Positions 1-12,779 of a stretch of DNA of 64,000 bases are shown in pieces (the first letter of the stretch is position 1; each line of letters opens with the position of its first letter). The position numbers were made by a program, and so were the translations under genes. A model generated the notes under the pieces. The model searched no databases. It had not been told where the DNA came from and was given only the letters and a program-made list of their open reading frames with translations. The DNA comes from Ignelater luminosus. Lineage: Eukaryota; Arthropoda; Insecta; Coleoptera; Elateridae. The stretch lies in assembly GCA_011009095.1 (NCBI GenBank), contig VTPC01008600.1:8364-72363 (forward strand), in the 5' to 3' direction.

Positions 1-1110
1 TTATTGTCTCTATTGCACACAACGTGTCATGGTCGGTAAAGGAATAAAAAATCAAAAAATTATCTGCTTTTGGCGTTCAGTCGTTGCGTACCGTCCACAG
101 CAGGTGGTTGTTTGTTTAGGTCTTTGGGCATTGCGACGCCCTTTCCGGATCGGTGTGCAATTTATTGTGGACGCTGTTTGGGCGCCAGATTCTAAATAGT
201 TTATTTAGGGTAACTGCATTGGAGAAGACGGTACTCTAGGAGTAAGTCTAGTAATGCGGATAAAGTGGAACAGTTGCAGAAATAAAAGCCTTGGAGCAGG
301 TTATTTTGGGTTTTTTCCCAGGCCAAGCAAAGCAACATTAATTCTATTAATTACTATCTACAGGCTACAGTCACCATGCAAAACAGTATCTAGGCAAGGT
401 ATGATGCAAGAAAAGAAGTAACACAAAGTGTATGGTCGGAATGGTTCTTTGAAGTCTACAGTGAGACGACACAGGTTTCTATAGACTTAGACAACGTACA
501 ATTGGTAGATTTGGTTGGTCATGTAAGTGATGTTGGTAATTGTGTAGTAACTAGTATACTGTACAGCGAAACCAGCCCGCCGGAAGTGTGAACGGAGTTG
601 CTATTTGTCTGCTCAAAATTATAACGCAGACTGTGTAAGAGTCAAACTCCTCTTCAGTCATACATTCGTTAATAGTATTCTAAGAGTCGTTAGTGCAAGT
701 GACGAAGTGAAGCAAGGACAAGGCTAGTGGTGGCCCTAATGCTCGTATCGGTTTTTGATTGGGACGATGGTGAGTTCCTCTGGTATGTGGAGTTGGTAAC
801 TAGTGGCGCTAAAGATAGTTCCCAGGGGCTGATAAATCTTGGTGTGGTGGTAATGTTGCGTATGCTGGTGTTGGGGGCAAAACGGTCGATAGTGCTTACA
901 ATGGTGGAAAGTCAGGATGGTTGAGTGTGAAGAATTGTTGGATGAATTGTTAGTATAGAGGATGAATGATGTAAGGGTAATGAAGTTAAAAGACTTTTGG
1001 TAGCGATGGAGTGGTCTCAAGCTCAGGTACCTGACTGTGAGATATAAAGGATGGGTACTATCTACCCTCCAACTGGCAGACTGCTTGGATGAGGCTATAA
1101 AAGAAGGAAT
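1..1110 (+). other. Possible BEL/Pao pol C-terminal remnant (very decayed)
   Basis: This G/T-rich stretch has no convincing open frame. Around 955-1050 the plus strand reads VMKLKDFW, a stop, then RWSG..L..L..R.KGW. That resembles the F-W-x-R-W-S ... L..L..R.KW signature of the DUF5641 domain that ends BEL/Pao polyproteins. The match is short, broken by a stop and recalled from memory, so it is only a hint. The 3' part (about 965-1110) also resembles about 31240-31360: both contain a TTTTGGYAGC-like stretch, AAGCTCAGGTAC and a GATGAGGCT(A/G)T(A/G)AAA block in the same order. The 66-aa and 95-aa open frames here are not supported as genes. Confidence 0.25.
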
Positions 1111-1815
1111 TGTGGACTGACAGCCCAGAAAAAATCAGGGTGTCTGTCCCGTTACCACGTTACCACGGATATGATATCTATTATGAGATGACAAAAGTGA
1201 TATACTTTTAGGGTTCCGGATTATACAGCATGTGTGATAATCGCTTGTCATAAATGGGAAACTTTATTAATATTGCTTTTGCGACAAAAAGCCACTCTTT
1301 CAAAAAAGCTTTTCTTCCACCCAAATGACAGACTGTACCCTCAGAATGGCTTTATCGTATACAGGGACGTACAAGAACTAATCGAAATTATTTTCTAAAA
1401 TGCAGAATGTTAGGGAATACCCCCGAAGAAATGGTAAAGTGAATTCTTGATGACTAAAAGAGTATTTTTTTTAAAGAAATCTATGATAGATTTGTCTTTG
1501 CGTGCAGACACTAACTATTGGCTGCACTGTCTGTCAAAATATCAAAAAAGGTAATTAGGAAAAGTGATAGAAACATGCCTTCTGTAAGTTTTAAAACTAC
1601 TTCTGATTATACAGAGTGTACCCAATAGCTAAGATAAGTTGGTTTTCAAGTGTCTTTCTCTTTCCTCTGAAATTAGAAAGTACACCCTATATGTAAATTG
1701 GGATAAAGTATGTACTACTTCTTGAGGCTTGTTTACAGCGATAAAGAAAATAATCAAGACAACGCTTCTTGATGGTAGAAATAAAGTACTAAATTGCATT
1801 TCAAACTCGTTTTGG
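1111..1815. other. No recognisable feature
   Basis: AT-rich sequence with no open frame, terminal repeat or motif that I recognise on either strand. Confidence 0.5.
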
Positions 1816-1819
1816 AATT

Positions 1820-2965
1820 CAGCATATTTTTCTTCGATATTTGAAAAAGCTTATTGATGCTCTTCTTATTGTTTTTGTAGATGTACTAGAGTCTGCTCGG
1901 GCAGGTCACTTCCATTAAAGCTGCATTAGCACCAACTTCTTCTGCCTGATCTGGATACAGCTGATTGTCATACAGTACAAGTAGTCATCGATGTTGACCT
2001 GATCTTTTTGCGGATGGGTTTCAAAGGTTTACTGGATGACGTATCAGTGTCCGACTTTTCATCAAATTCAACCAAATAATTACTCTTGTCACTTTCAGCA
2101 TAAGAAACATGCATCACTTTCACTACCCAATTATACACTAACTTTTCTCAAACAACCTGTTTTTGGAAGGACATTACGTTGTTCATGAATGCTGCAGAAT
2201 TGTTACATTGCAGGTTTATATCGGCAGCCGTGATACTTTTTCCAACAGAAAACCTTTCATTTTCTCTTGCATGTTCTTAAAGATGGGGTCTCCAGCTTCT
2301 TTGAATTAAAACGCTCAATAATACTGTTGCCAACTAATTCTCTTATAACAACTAAGGCTCCAATGGTAGACATAGGCATTCTACTTAATACCGCTTAGCG
2401 GTTTAGTGGTAAAATGCTGCATTTACGAAATTCCGCATTAATATTTTTAATAGAGGTCTCCTTGAACATGTCCATGAATCGTTTTAAAAGTTTTGGGAAT
2501 TCTTCTTTCGGTACAAACATACAGCGGCTATACCAAAAACGTTCTTTCCACACTTACACCTGCTCGGTTGTGACTTATACTTCTAGCAATTCGATTAGGA
2601 AATTGGACGCTATGTCTTTTCAGAAAAGAATTTGTCTATTCCACCTCCGGAACGTTATCTTTGAATTGTTTAACTTTTCTGCCTTGTTCATCTAAATAGT
2701 TTTATAACAATTAAAAGTAATTTAGTTTTATTTACGAAAAATTCATAAGTTAACAGTGCAACGAATGCTGCCTCTTCATTTTCTGTAAATAAAATTTTTC
2801 CGGCATTTTTTCTCCTAAACAATTTCGATAATTTATTGCTGAATACCCAATGCCATATTTCTGACTTACCGCGCGAATGGAGGTTTTTCCTTGTCCAATC
2901 ACCAATCACCATCGATTGTAACATCACAACGACCATTGCTTGCATGTTATCCTATATCGAGAGTT
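1820..2965 (-). pseudogene. pogo/jerky-like transposase remnant lacking the DDE domain
   Basis: On the minus strand, several frames together give the ends of a pogo/jerky-type (CENP-B-like) transposase. Near 2880 a helix-turn-helix segment reads SIRAVSQKYGIGYSAI. Near 2760-2820 follows FTENEEAAFVALLTY. Near 2560-2700 a CENP-B-type DNA-binding segment reads NYLDEQGRKV, then FLKRH and NRAGVSVE. The next recognisable piece (about 2405-2540) is already the post-catalytic tail, with VPKEEFPKLLKRFMD and INAEFRKC, then VLSRMP. Further on are VGKSITAADIN and VLYDNQLYP. In this family a catalytic DDE region of about 200-250 residues normally separates the DNA-binding part from this tail, and it is absent. 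Several stops and frameshifts are present, so the gene is dead. The family call is from motif memory. Terminal repeats were not found. Confidence 0.65.
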
Positions 2966-3782
2966 CCAGTTGGGTAGTTGTGTGCCGTCTGCTTTGTAGG
3001 CCTTTGAGTCATTCATTCATTACCAAATTAACTATTCAACTAACTGAAGAGCTCAACGCTTTCAACAGCTCGTGCAACTTTGATTAAAGAACCTTTTAGT
3101 TTAGAAAACTTTTTTCCTGTTTTTGGACACAAAATCTACCTTTTGAATTTAGTGGCAACATTTGCGAATACCCTAAATATGTAAAATGTGTGTTACCAAA
3201 CCACATTGATTGAAAATTCCTGTGTTTCTAAAGAATGAGAGATAGCCAAGTTATAATCCAATCTGATATGGAAAGTAGAAAAATCCTGTCCTAAAGGAGC
3301 TCTTGAGCGCCCGTCGAGCCTGAAACGTGAAGTCCTACTATGATCTAAATTGCATTTATTATTACAAAATCTGGTAAATGACGAGTTCGGGTTTCCTAGG
3401 ATATATTAAAACTTGAAGTATAAACCGTAAAGGTATAATTCTGGTAGCTTTAGCTTAATGCCAACCATAACAACCAAACAAGTATTCGTCTGTTTGTAAT
3501 TGTATCTTGTATACAGGAGGGTTGCACCTACCATACAAGGATGTAATAGCTTTTCTGTGCAAAAAGAAAGTGTAGATTTGTGTGACAATGTCATTTTTCT
3601 ACAATTCCCATTTGGCTTACAAATTGTTGGATTAATAAATACAAAGCTTTAATTAGTGTATCTAAAAGAAAACTTATGATAGCTAACATCTGTAGGTATC
3701 ATTTGTATTCAAAATATGAATACCTTTAAAATGGATAATAAGTAAATTTGTAAAGCACATTTTATTTCACAAACATAAACTA
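2966..3782. other. No recognisable feature
   Basis: AT-rich spacer between the pogo-like remnant and the left end of the DD37E element. The short open frames here show no family signature. Confidence 0.5.
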
Positions 3783-5076
3783 AGATTAGTCCCGAAATGC
3801 AGAGGAAAAAATTGAGAAGGTTGCTATGGCGACTGTTGACACTATTTTTAATAAATAAACACACATGTCAACTCTTTAGTCGCCTGTTAGTCAATGAGTG
3901 TTAATTAAAGTGATCTGCCAACGATCACAATGAAGAACGAACCAGCTATTCCGAACTCGGTCTTCGAGTTCTATTACAAAGACAGTAAATTTGATCGAAA
4001 GGCAACAGTTCAAAAGTTCTCGAAGCTGAATGTGCCCCAGAGCCGGATTTATTGTGTGATGGATTATGTTGATCATCCTTCGAAGAAGCTCAACAAGCAA
4101 AAACCGGGCCGAAAAAAGAGTCTGTTACGACCCCCGCTTTGACCTCCAAAGTGGACCGCCTCTTTTTGAAGCAGCCTAAGCTGACTGTCAGCAAGTCAAC
4201 CGTAGATCTCATTCGCAAGGAAATTGGCCTGAAGGGGCGCAAGAGAGCAGAGGTCTCGAGGAACCATCTAGATGAGCTTGAAAAAGCAAAAAGCAATTGC
4301 AGGAAGCTTTACCGTCAGACCACTATTTCTGGCGGCAACTTTTTGATGGTCATAGATGACGAAACTAATGTCACCTTGGATTCAAGCGAGATGCCTGCAA
4401 ACCAATACTACACTGAATTGCCAGGTTGCCCAATCCCTGTAGAAGCTAAAATCAGGCAAACATCAAAGCACCCAAAAAAAACGCTCGTTTGGCAGGCTGT
4501 TTCATCTGAAGGACACTTGTCTCCAGCTGTCGTGATGGAATCGAAGAGAGGTGCTATGGATGGCGCGACCTATCGTGATAAAGTCTTGAAACCGGTTTTG
4601 ATCCCTTGTTAAAGTCACTAGAAACCGACAAACAAATCTTGTTCTGGCCTGACAAAGCACCTGCTCACTACGCTAAAGATACCACCGATCTTCTGAATCA
4701 GCTTAAAATCAAGTTCGTGGCAAGAATCGACAATTCATCAGCAACTCCACAAATCAGACCAATTGAGAGATTTTGGGCTATGGTCAAGGCAGAACTAATC
4801 AAGCGTAATCTACATGCAACAAATCTGGCTCAATTTCGCAAAAACTGGACCAGAATCAGTAAATTTGTCTGGGAGAGATCTGGTACAACGCTATTTCAGA
4901 ACTTCACAAAGAGGCTACTCATTTCCGCTCGCGAAGGACCATATGCTGCTATTTTTACTTAATTTGTATTTCAAATCTCAAACATTTTCATTATTAAAAA
5001 GAATTTTTTGATTTTTATAACCGTTTAAAAATAAAACCAATTTTTTCAACTCTCCTACGCATTTTGGGACTAACCT
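3783..5076 (+). mobile_element. Complete Tc1/mariner element, DD37E group (ITmD37E/TRT-like)
   Basis: The element has imperfect terminal inverted repeats. The left end reads AGATTAGTCCCGAAATGC, and the right end read inward on the other strand is AGGTTAGTCCCAAAATGC. Each end is flanked by a TA (3781-3782 and 5077-5078), the standard Tc1/mariner target duplication. Length is 1294 bp, normal for an autonomous element of this superfamily. The interior encodes one transposase split over three frames. Both ends are present, so this is an aged full-length insertion and not a fragment. Confidence 0.9.
3930..4962 (+). pseudogene. DD37E Tc1/mariner transposase, two frameshifts
   Basis: Three consecutive plus-strand frames make up one transposase. 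3930-4142 carries the N-terminal helix-turn-helix and the GRKKS linker. 4139-4612 carries further DNA-binding sequence and the first catalytic aspartate in FLMVIDDETNV. 4606-4962 carries the second aspartate in FWPDKAPAHYA and a glutamate in IRPIERFWA. I count 37 residues between the last two acidic residues, which places it in the DD37E group described from mosquitoes and other animals. The frame changes at about 4130-4142 and 4606-4612 fit small indels. All three catalytic positions survive, but no single reading frame does, so it cannot make active enzyme as it stands. The start at 3930 is the first ATG of the homologous frame. Confidence 0.85.
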
Positions 5077-5078
5077 TA

Positions 5079-8000
5079 ACTGATGAAAAGAAGAGTTGCA
5101 CAAGTAACAATGCACATCATGTAATCATTGTGCTGGCAATAATAGTAAGACTACAAATTCGTCAGTTTACGATATATTGTTTCCACAAAGCTATTTATTG
5201 CATGGAAATACAATTTTATAAGTCGATTACACTTTGCTTTATAAGAACAAATTGGTTTATCCTTGCAATCAGTTTTAATGAACTTATTTATTAAACAAAA
5301 ACAAAATTGTTTGAATTTATGAAACAGTACGTAGATACAACGTTTGTAGTTATTGAGTCATCATTACTTGACGAAAGATTTCGTTATAGGAAATAATATG
5401 AATGAATAATTTTACACACTTGGTTAACGAACAGCCATTCGCAGTATTGATGAACAGTACGAATAGCGAATGCCGTATTAATGTTTCCTGTACATGGTAT
5501 ACACGAAAGATTCATTATAGCAACGTATTTTCGTTCAATAAACGTGATTCATTAACATTACGTACAGTAGGTTTTTCAGTGTTGGACGGGAAAAGCCTAT
5601 AAGCGGTGTGTTTGCTTTTGCTTGTTAAGAATCGATCTGATAGGTATAATAGTGGAAACTTTTTTCGAGGAAAGCGTGTATTAAATCATAAATTTCGAGT
5701 TCTTGTACAGAATAATTTCAAAAGATATTTGTTACTGTGTACTAACTTATTTAGCTTTGTTTTCTTTTTTTATCTAGACCCTTTGTCTAATCTTCGACTT
5801 TTACACTATAAAGAAAATTAGTTAACTGAATTCACTTTGTCCCCCAACTGTGTTGCAGGAAACATGAAATTCTCTTTGTATACCATTGATAGTTAGTTTG
5901 ATAGTGTATTGAATTTGCATGACATTTATATCGTAACAGGATTGAATAAACAAAGAAAAACTTTTGTTTATCCATTAATTTGTTTTAAATATAATCGACA
6001 ATTAATGACGAGAGCAAGCTTGTACCTTCTTTTCATAAACTTGTAAGTTTTGCAATGCAGACTAATTTTATTATAATTACAGTTAGAATGTTTATTATTT
6101 ATAGATTATACACAGAGGATAAAAATTAGTATAATTCATTATGAAATGTATATAATCTGCAATACTACTTTCTCGCAGTAAATATATTTTATGGATCGTT
6201 TAGTGAATTCAGTCTAAAAGTTAATGAAACTCACAAATTATTGGATTCTAATTTAAATTTAAAGTTTTTCTTTAGCCCTTTATGTACAGAGTTAACCCAA
6301 AAACAGCGAATTCAAGAGATAGTAATATCATCTAACGCAGGAATTTCTTTGTATCCATCCATCAGGGTAATTATCAGAAATTTAATTTACAAAAGTAAAA
6401 AGCTTAGTTTAAAGCCTTTGAAGTCAAGTTAATAGTTAAATATGTCACTGAACACCAAATGATATTTTGTTAATCTATTACAATATTCTGGAAATCTAAA
6501 ACGACCATTCCTATCAACCCTCTCATTTTTTCTCATATGACAGTGTCTTTCTGTTTCATTCTTAACTGAAGAAAATAAAATACCACATGCATTAATAAAC
6601 ACAAAAAAGAGTCTTATCTGTTTTTGAAAAATGCACTCAAAAGCTCCTAAAGATTATAACATTAAACACAATACTTCAAGAGTGACAAGATAAGAGTAAG
6701 CTTTGCTGTGACAACTTTAAATGAGAAAACGTCTGCAAGTTGAATGTTTGCTCGAAAAAACCATCCATGAATATTTCCACGTAAATTCTGATCCAATAAT
6801 CCAGCAGCAAAATTACGATCAAGAAATATATCAGAAAGCATCAGTCATCAACTGAAGCAAAAATCCGTATTTAATTTCCGGTTAAATCCAATCTAGTCGG
6901 CACGAGAGACAGAAAAATTATAAGAACCGCCAAATAAAGGCAGCAGCGAGAAACACAGTTGCAAATACATAAAATCCTACTGAGGTATGCTAGTGAGAAA
7001 AAGTTTTTAATGTGATTTATCGTTTTCAAGATATAAGTTGAATATTATTTTCAACTCGTCAAATTTAATTTGAGCACTAATAAATTACTGCGTTTCTTTC
7101 GTTTTATGTATTTTTGATGATCTCATAAGAAGATTATTGGAATTTCATTATTGCTTTTAATTCGTAGCACTTAAAAGCTCCGAGAGTACTTAAATTTTGT
7201 ACAATAATTCTAAAATTATGTCTATAACACGCGAAATTTCAAAACCACTCTTGGAATTTAAATTTGCATAAATAATCCATATTAATAAATCAAATCGAGT
7301 GCTAACTGCTAGAGGCTTAAAAGAGAAGTTGAATATTTAACCAAAACTAATTAAAAATCATTCAATTACCTTAATCAAAATTTTTATTACGAACTTTTTA
7401 ATCCCGAGTATTTATAGAACTTCAGGAGTTATTACGAATAAATTTGGTCGTGTTTTAATTGTGGGAAAGACAGTTGTCATGTGATGGAAATTGGAATATT
7501 TTTAGAATTTTTTTTCAGAACAAACAAATTTACATTTAAATTTTTCAATTATTTGTTTGTTCCAGACTTTTAGGCAAATTAATAAAATCAAACTTTAATA
7601 TTTGTAAATGGTTTCAACGTTCTCAAATTAAAAAGATAAAACAACAAAAAACAATAAATGCATACCAACCAGAATTAATAAATGTACAGATGGAGTAGTT
7701 TGCAATAGTGTCCAGCAGCGTTTTATCTGGGATTTAAAAAACTACAAATCTGCATGTTAGATTAGGGAATTGGACATATGTATGTAAATCTTTTTATATC
7801 TAACTAAATCGCTTTCTCCTTCGGAATCACTTTGCTAATCTTGCGAACACGACCAATAGAAAATGTTTTGACTTTTATGTATTTCAAATTATGTTTCACT
7901 GATTACAGTATTTGCTCTTAATGTCAGAAAGTCGAAAACTCTTTTAATGCCAATCTCTAACATGCAATACAGAAAAAATATTTTATGTATACTCTTAGGG

Positions 8001-9600
8001 CGTACGCGCAATCTTTATACCTAAACCTTGTTTTCAATTTTTTAGCTAAACATAAGAAAATGTTATCGAGATAATGGTAATTAATAACAAAAGATATTCA
8101 ATTTTTATCAGAGCCCACGATGTTTCAGTTACAATCAACTGAAACAAGCTAAACGCAGTTTCCTGTCTTTATACGACCAGACCCGTAAAGAAACGTTGGC
8201 CGGTCACATGCTCTAGACTTGTCAACGAGCCGAGCCCAATTTTTTATTCGCTCAGATAACTCTGTTTATTTGTCTTGCGATATTTTGTTTTGATCCGTTT
8301 AAGTTCACTTTTCCCATCATTTAGAATACTTTTTATATTTGTATTCTGTTGTGTTTTTTAGTTTTCTTCAGATGTGTTGTAGGGAACATCGAATCTTCCC
8401 CATAGCTTTAAACCGCGTTCCCAAGGCATATTAAGATTCCCCTCTTTTACTTTTAAGACGCCCCAGCAGACTTAATGATGGTGCTTTGATGTTCATTTTG
8501 CGGATTTTATCTTCTACTGTTTTGTGAACTTTTCTTCGGATTACTCATCTGCACAACTTGGATCGTTTGGCTCAGTTGAATTTTTCAATTTTGTTTGACA
8601 TGTACCGTATCGCCATTCCGCTGGCTGATATCGTTGACATTTATTTTCTTCCGTGTCTGTAGTCACGGGAAGCGTTTTAACAATCTCCGAATTTTAAAGC
8701 TTGTTTGCAGAAGCCGAAATTTTGATTTTCTTGAAGAGCCCTAGCTATTCCATCTGGGTTTTGTCGTCAACATTAATATTTAAGTAAGTATAACTTCTGC
8801 TGAAAGAAATTATTCGTTTCCAGAGAGTTTCTTTTTAATAACTAAAACCAAATCAAAATGGACACTTTAATGTCAGTATTTCTACCTTTGGATTTAATTT
8901 GAGATTTAAATTTGGTTTACGTGGATTACAGCTTCATAATCAATTTTGCTACTTTATGATTCTTGAAACTGATTCTCTATTTCCTTACTCTAATACTTTT
9001 TTACAATCTCTTTATGAACGACCCAACACCGCCGATTTGAGTTCCGGGAGCCATTAAAAAGGGTCCCATTATAAACCAAAACTAACTTGTGTAAAGTATT
9101 AAAAGTTACAAGTTACTCCAAGATATCCAAAAAAGTGCTTGACCTAATTGACTGTTGTTTTGTCTATACTGCTCTGTTATTATAATTAATTTTCTAACAA
9201 CAGTCCAACAATCTGAATATCTTTTATGTACTAGCTCCTCGCGGCAGTGGGAAATAAAACACAGTTTTTCAGAAAAATCTACATTTAGGTATTTGCTTCT
9301 CGTCCAACAAAAATTTATGGTTTCCGTTTCAAACTATTCTCAACAGCAATGCTATTGAATATTTAAATTTCTGCCCCTCTTTATAATTTTGCAAACACGA
9401 CTTTATCATTGTGGAAGGTTATGTTGGCTCAGAAAACTTGAACACGTTTGAATAGATAGTAACTTCCCCGGCTCAAATACACGTTTCCTCTGTTCAAACA
9501 TTTTAGGCTCTTTGTGGCAATTAAGTTCGTTTGCAAAGCTCATCTCTAAATTACTCTTCAAGATCATTTGATGCATTACCCGCAACCAGTGTGGTACCAA
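5079..9600. other. Long stretch with no recognisable gene
   Basis: This is AT-rich, stop-rich sequence. The open frames present (for example 5402-5602, 6241-6432, 9155-9358 and 9406-9600 minus) are no longer than chance would give and match no family I know. A weak C-x-R-Y ... G-T-C spacing near 8600-8650 on the minus strand loosely recalls a retroelement zinc knuckle, but I do not call it. Confidence 0.5.
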
Positions 9601-9670
9601 ACAAAGATGTGCCCAAAGTCGCGTATAATTTTTTTTCTTTCTTCAAAACTTCAATACAGTCCCAGCAAGA

Positions 9671-10010
9671 TTAGAATAATTTCGGCAAAATCATCAACCT
9701 TAAAAATCCTTTAATTGTTCTTATATCCCGAGGCACGAAAAAATCAGTTATACAAGTAATTCTTCTCGCATTCATGATCATTCCTTCTTCAAAATCACAT
9801 TCTCCAAAAAACGTACCTTCCTTATTATCGAATTGGGATTTTCTTAATTTTATATTAAATTCAAATGGTAATTCATGTTTTCTGAATAGACCAGCAAATT
9901 GTCTATGTATACATATAAATAGGAATCCCATTCTTTACCCAAAATTTGATTTAAACAGCTTATAGGGCATTGAGACTAATCTATACACAAATGAATGAAA
10001 ACCGCTATTA
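9671..10010 (-). pseudogene. Ty3/gypsy-like reverse transcriptase remnant
   Basis: Reading the minus strand, a frame near 9900-10000 gives YVYIDNLLVYS, the reverse transcriptase active-site box, with the second aspartate of YxDD changed to asparagine. The next frame (9671-9931) continues with LRKSQFDNKEGTFFGECDF and FFVPRDIRTIKGFLRL, which correspond to the K-C/S-x-F ... FLG ... F-P-x-P ... V-x-x-FLGL segment after the active site in gypsy-type elements. A frameshift separates the two parts. RNase H is not recognisable downstream. Family assignment rests on motif order. No LTR was identified. Confidence 0.6.
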
Positions 10011-10019
10011 AGTCTCGGA

Positions 10020-12160
10020 CCTGTCAATAACCAACACCAAAATAGTTACTTCCACCATCTGAGAGAATCGGGATTTCATATAAAGGAGGAAGATTGATCC
10101 AAATTCTATCAACAAACTCTTCAAGCGTACCAAAAACCATAAAGCCTTGAAAAAGACTCGCAAGGTTAACACAACACCAAAGAGTACATAGACATCGTGT
10201 ACCAAAATAATACACCAGAACCGAAGTCAAAAATTGATGACGCAACCATTAATGCGTCAAGCAGCATGTTACCAAAACAAATTCCAAGAAACAACTAAAC
10301 ATCAAACAAAATCTCAATATTACGCAACTACCCAAGTCACAAAAACTAGCCTAAACCAATTCAGGAGTCAATAACGACGACCAAATCAATATTAAACATA
10401 AAAACCAAAATTTACCCCAAATACACAACCCAAAATTAAAAATACTGATCAAAAATCCAAGGCCAAATACGCCAAGAAAAAAATTTGCATTGATCGAGCT
10501 ACTAGCAGTGAAGCTGCTCGACGTACGCCAAGAGAGCATTATAAGCCCACAACTCAAAATTCGTCAAAATGGCGATTATGCGCCAAGACACATTAGAATT
10601 ACGGGAAATGGATCAGGTTCGGACCATAATAATCCAATCCCGAGTCAAAAAGAAGAAAAGAAGGAAAAAGGAAGCATCAAAACCAACCACTACAAACAGC
10701 TCATCTTAGTGGCCCAGTATGTAACGCTTGATAGGAAAGCAAGCAAAAGATTTGAAGAAATAGTACCCTTGACTGCACAGACTTCCACTTGTGTAACAGT
10801 AACACAATGAAAGCCTAGCCAGTAGTCACTTGGAGATCAGGCCAAGTCACGGAATATTTCCGAAGTTTACAGATAAAAAGATGACGCTACGTCATCAATA
10901 ACAAATTTCAAAAAAAGGCACAATAGGTAAAAGAACGACAAAACCAGTACATGTTAAATATCAAACAAAAAAGTCAATTCAGAGTTACGACAAAGTTAGA
11001 ATAATTAAATAAATATCACCTTATAAACAAAGATTTTACCCTTCAACCTACCTAAAGCGTACCAGAGGTCAGGTGAGCAAGAAACCTATCAGCCTGAAGA
11101 CAAGATTAAGCACACAGCAACCAAAGTCGCTACGAGAAGGCACTTTGCACATCAAGAGATCAGTACATTGTGTTATTCCCATAAGCAACAATCCTAATCA
11201 CCAAGCACTCAGAACCCATCATCCAGGTTTCAAAAGCATGAACTCGTTAAACATGACAAAAAATAAAAAACTAAAAAATAAACAATTTAGAAATATAAAG
11301 ACAACGATCCTCACAAATTGATTGAAGATCAAAATGCTCACCTAACTAAAGTCCCAGAGAAAAGATTACTCTAACTTTGGAAGTTGAATTCATGAGAGAC
11401 TCAACCGACCCTAAGCCTACCAAGACACGAAAGGATTTTGATAAACAAGTGCACGAAATACAATAGCAAGAGCGGTGCTCATTTAACACGGCGAGCAAAC
11501 CAATAACTAAAATTGAAAATATTCGGACAGCATAATGAGCTACCGAATAAGCCAAAACCAAAGATGATCTTGTAAGGCAACAAGCGCACCAAGTAACTAA
11601 CACCAGAAAGGCTCACTTACAGGGCAGAGCAGACCGAAGATCACCAGACGAATGTTCCTCAACTGAGGACTTCCAACAAATTAAACAAATATGGACAAAT
11701 GATTTAATAATCCACACCAAGTCAAAAGTGAAACAGAAACGATTCATTACAGTATCAAAATCGAGAACAAATAAAGTCAGATTTAGAAATCAAGTCAAAA
11801 TTAAGGTGACGACTAAAACTTAAAAGTAAAGAAAGAACCACACACAGGCATTACATAAATACTAATTGAAACCAAAATTAAAGTTTCAATCATACACATG
11901 ATGGAAATCACCAAAGTCTTACCAATGCTACTTAATATGAGGTGAAAAACAAAGATGAAAGTGCCCGTTAGGTGGCCCACCAAAAACAAACGCCCGACCA
12001 ACCTTCCGCAAAATAATAAGAGTTATTTGACCAACAAAATATTAGCTACGTTACACAAATTTAATAAAAACTATAAAATAAAATATAAATAAAAATAAAA
12101 CAAACTCGAATGCGACTCTAAAAGTACAACTACTACCCTTGTGAGGAGTCGCAAAAGTTT
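10020..12160. other. Strand-biased A/C-rich, G-poor block between gypsy-like remnants
   Basis: For about 2 kb the plus strand is strongly A-rich and locally almost free of G (for example 10381-10440). The neighbouring regions lack this bias. Open frames on the plus strand (10490-10810 and 11073-11321) have no family signature. The block lies just downstream, on the minus strand, of the gypsy integrase C-terminus at 12170-12740. It may be the 3' part or LTR of that element, or a separate insertion. I could not find terminal repeats. Confidence 0.35.
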
Positions 12161-12169
12161 TCCTTTAAG

Positions 12170-12740
12170 ATCCTCAACATGAAAATTCCCAAGATGTCCA
12201 GATTTTTCAGTTGATAAACTAAATGAGACTCCACCTTAGTAACACAACAAAGGATTATTTGGGAGCTAACTGCTTCGAAAAGCCATTAGCTGCGTTAGAC
12301 TCAACAAGATTTTTCTTCCAAGCCGACCGACCGAAAATGACAAAGGTCTTTTATGAATGTTATACTGACGAACGTTCTGCTCAGAAGCTTTGTGTAGACG
12401 ATCTTTAACTTTCTGATATAGTTCAGGTACCTGTGCAATTTTCTAAGACCAAAACAATTTATCATGGATCTCTAGAGGATTATCTAAATCGACGGGATTA
12501 TGAAAATCGTCATAAATTGGTAGATACATGACCAACAAAAACTAATTAATTGCAGAACAAAAGGCATGAGCAGCCTCAAAACTATGTTTATCTCAACCAT
12601 GATGTGGATCCTTTATCTTTCCAATCACAATGTGAATCCTTTATATAAAGGATTCACAATAATAATTTTTGACAGAATTTTAAAAAATCTAAGTATTTAT
12701 ATTATAAAAAGTAACAAACCGTTACACCTGCTCTTTTTTA
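12170..12740 (-). pseudogene. Ty3/gypsy-like integrase C-terminus remnant
   Basis: On the minus strand a frame reads ELYQKVKDRLHKASEQN, then VRQYNIHKRPLSFSVG, then after a frame change a block matching the usual FSxxLAPKY..P..V segment, and finally a GNFHVEDLK tail. This order (helical KVxxRLxxAxxxNxxxYNxxRRP, then SVGDxVWxRN, then Wx/FHVKDLK) is the C-terminal, DNA-binding end of gypsy-type integrase. The catalytic core is absent. Just upstream in element order is an N-terminal reverse transcriptase piece, so most of pol has been deleted between them, or two copies are juxtaposed. Confidence 0.6.
12631..12658. repeat. 28-bp perfect palindrome
   Basis: Two 14-base arms, the first reading TGTGAATCCTTTAT, are exact reverse complements with no spacer. 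A near-copy of the arm (GTGGATCCTTTAT) also occurs just upstream at about 12604-12616. The palindrome sits at the junction between the gypsy reverse transcriptase and integrase pieces. Confidence 0.85.
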
Positions 12741-12779
12741 AAATTCAGTAAAATCTCGTTTTGGGTTCGGTAGTTCTAC

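Noticed and set aside
8560..8660. Cys-rich minus-strand stretch resembling a retroelement zinc knuckle
   Set aside because: Cysteine and histidine spacing does not fit CCHC, and the flanks have no gag-like sequence.
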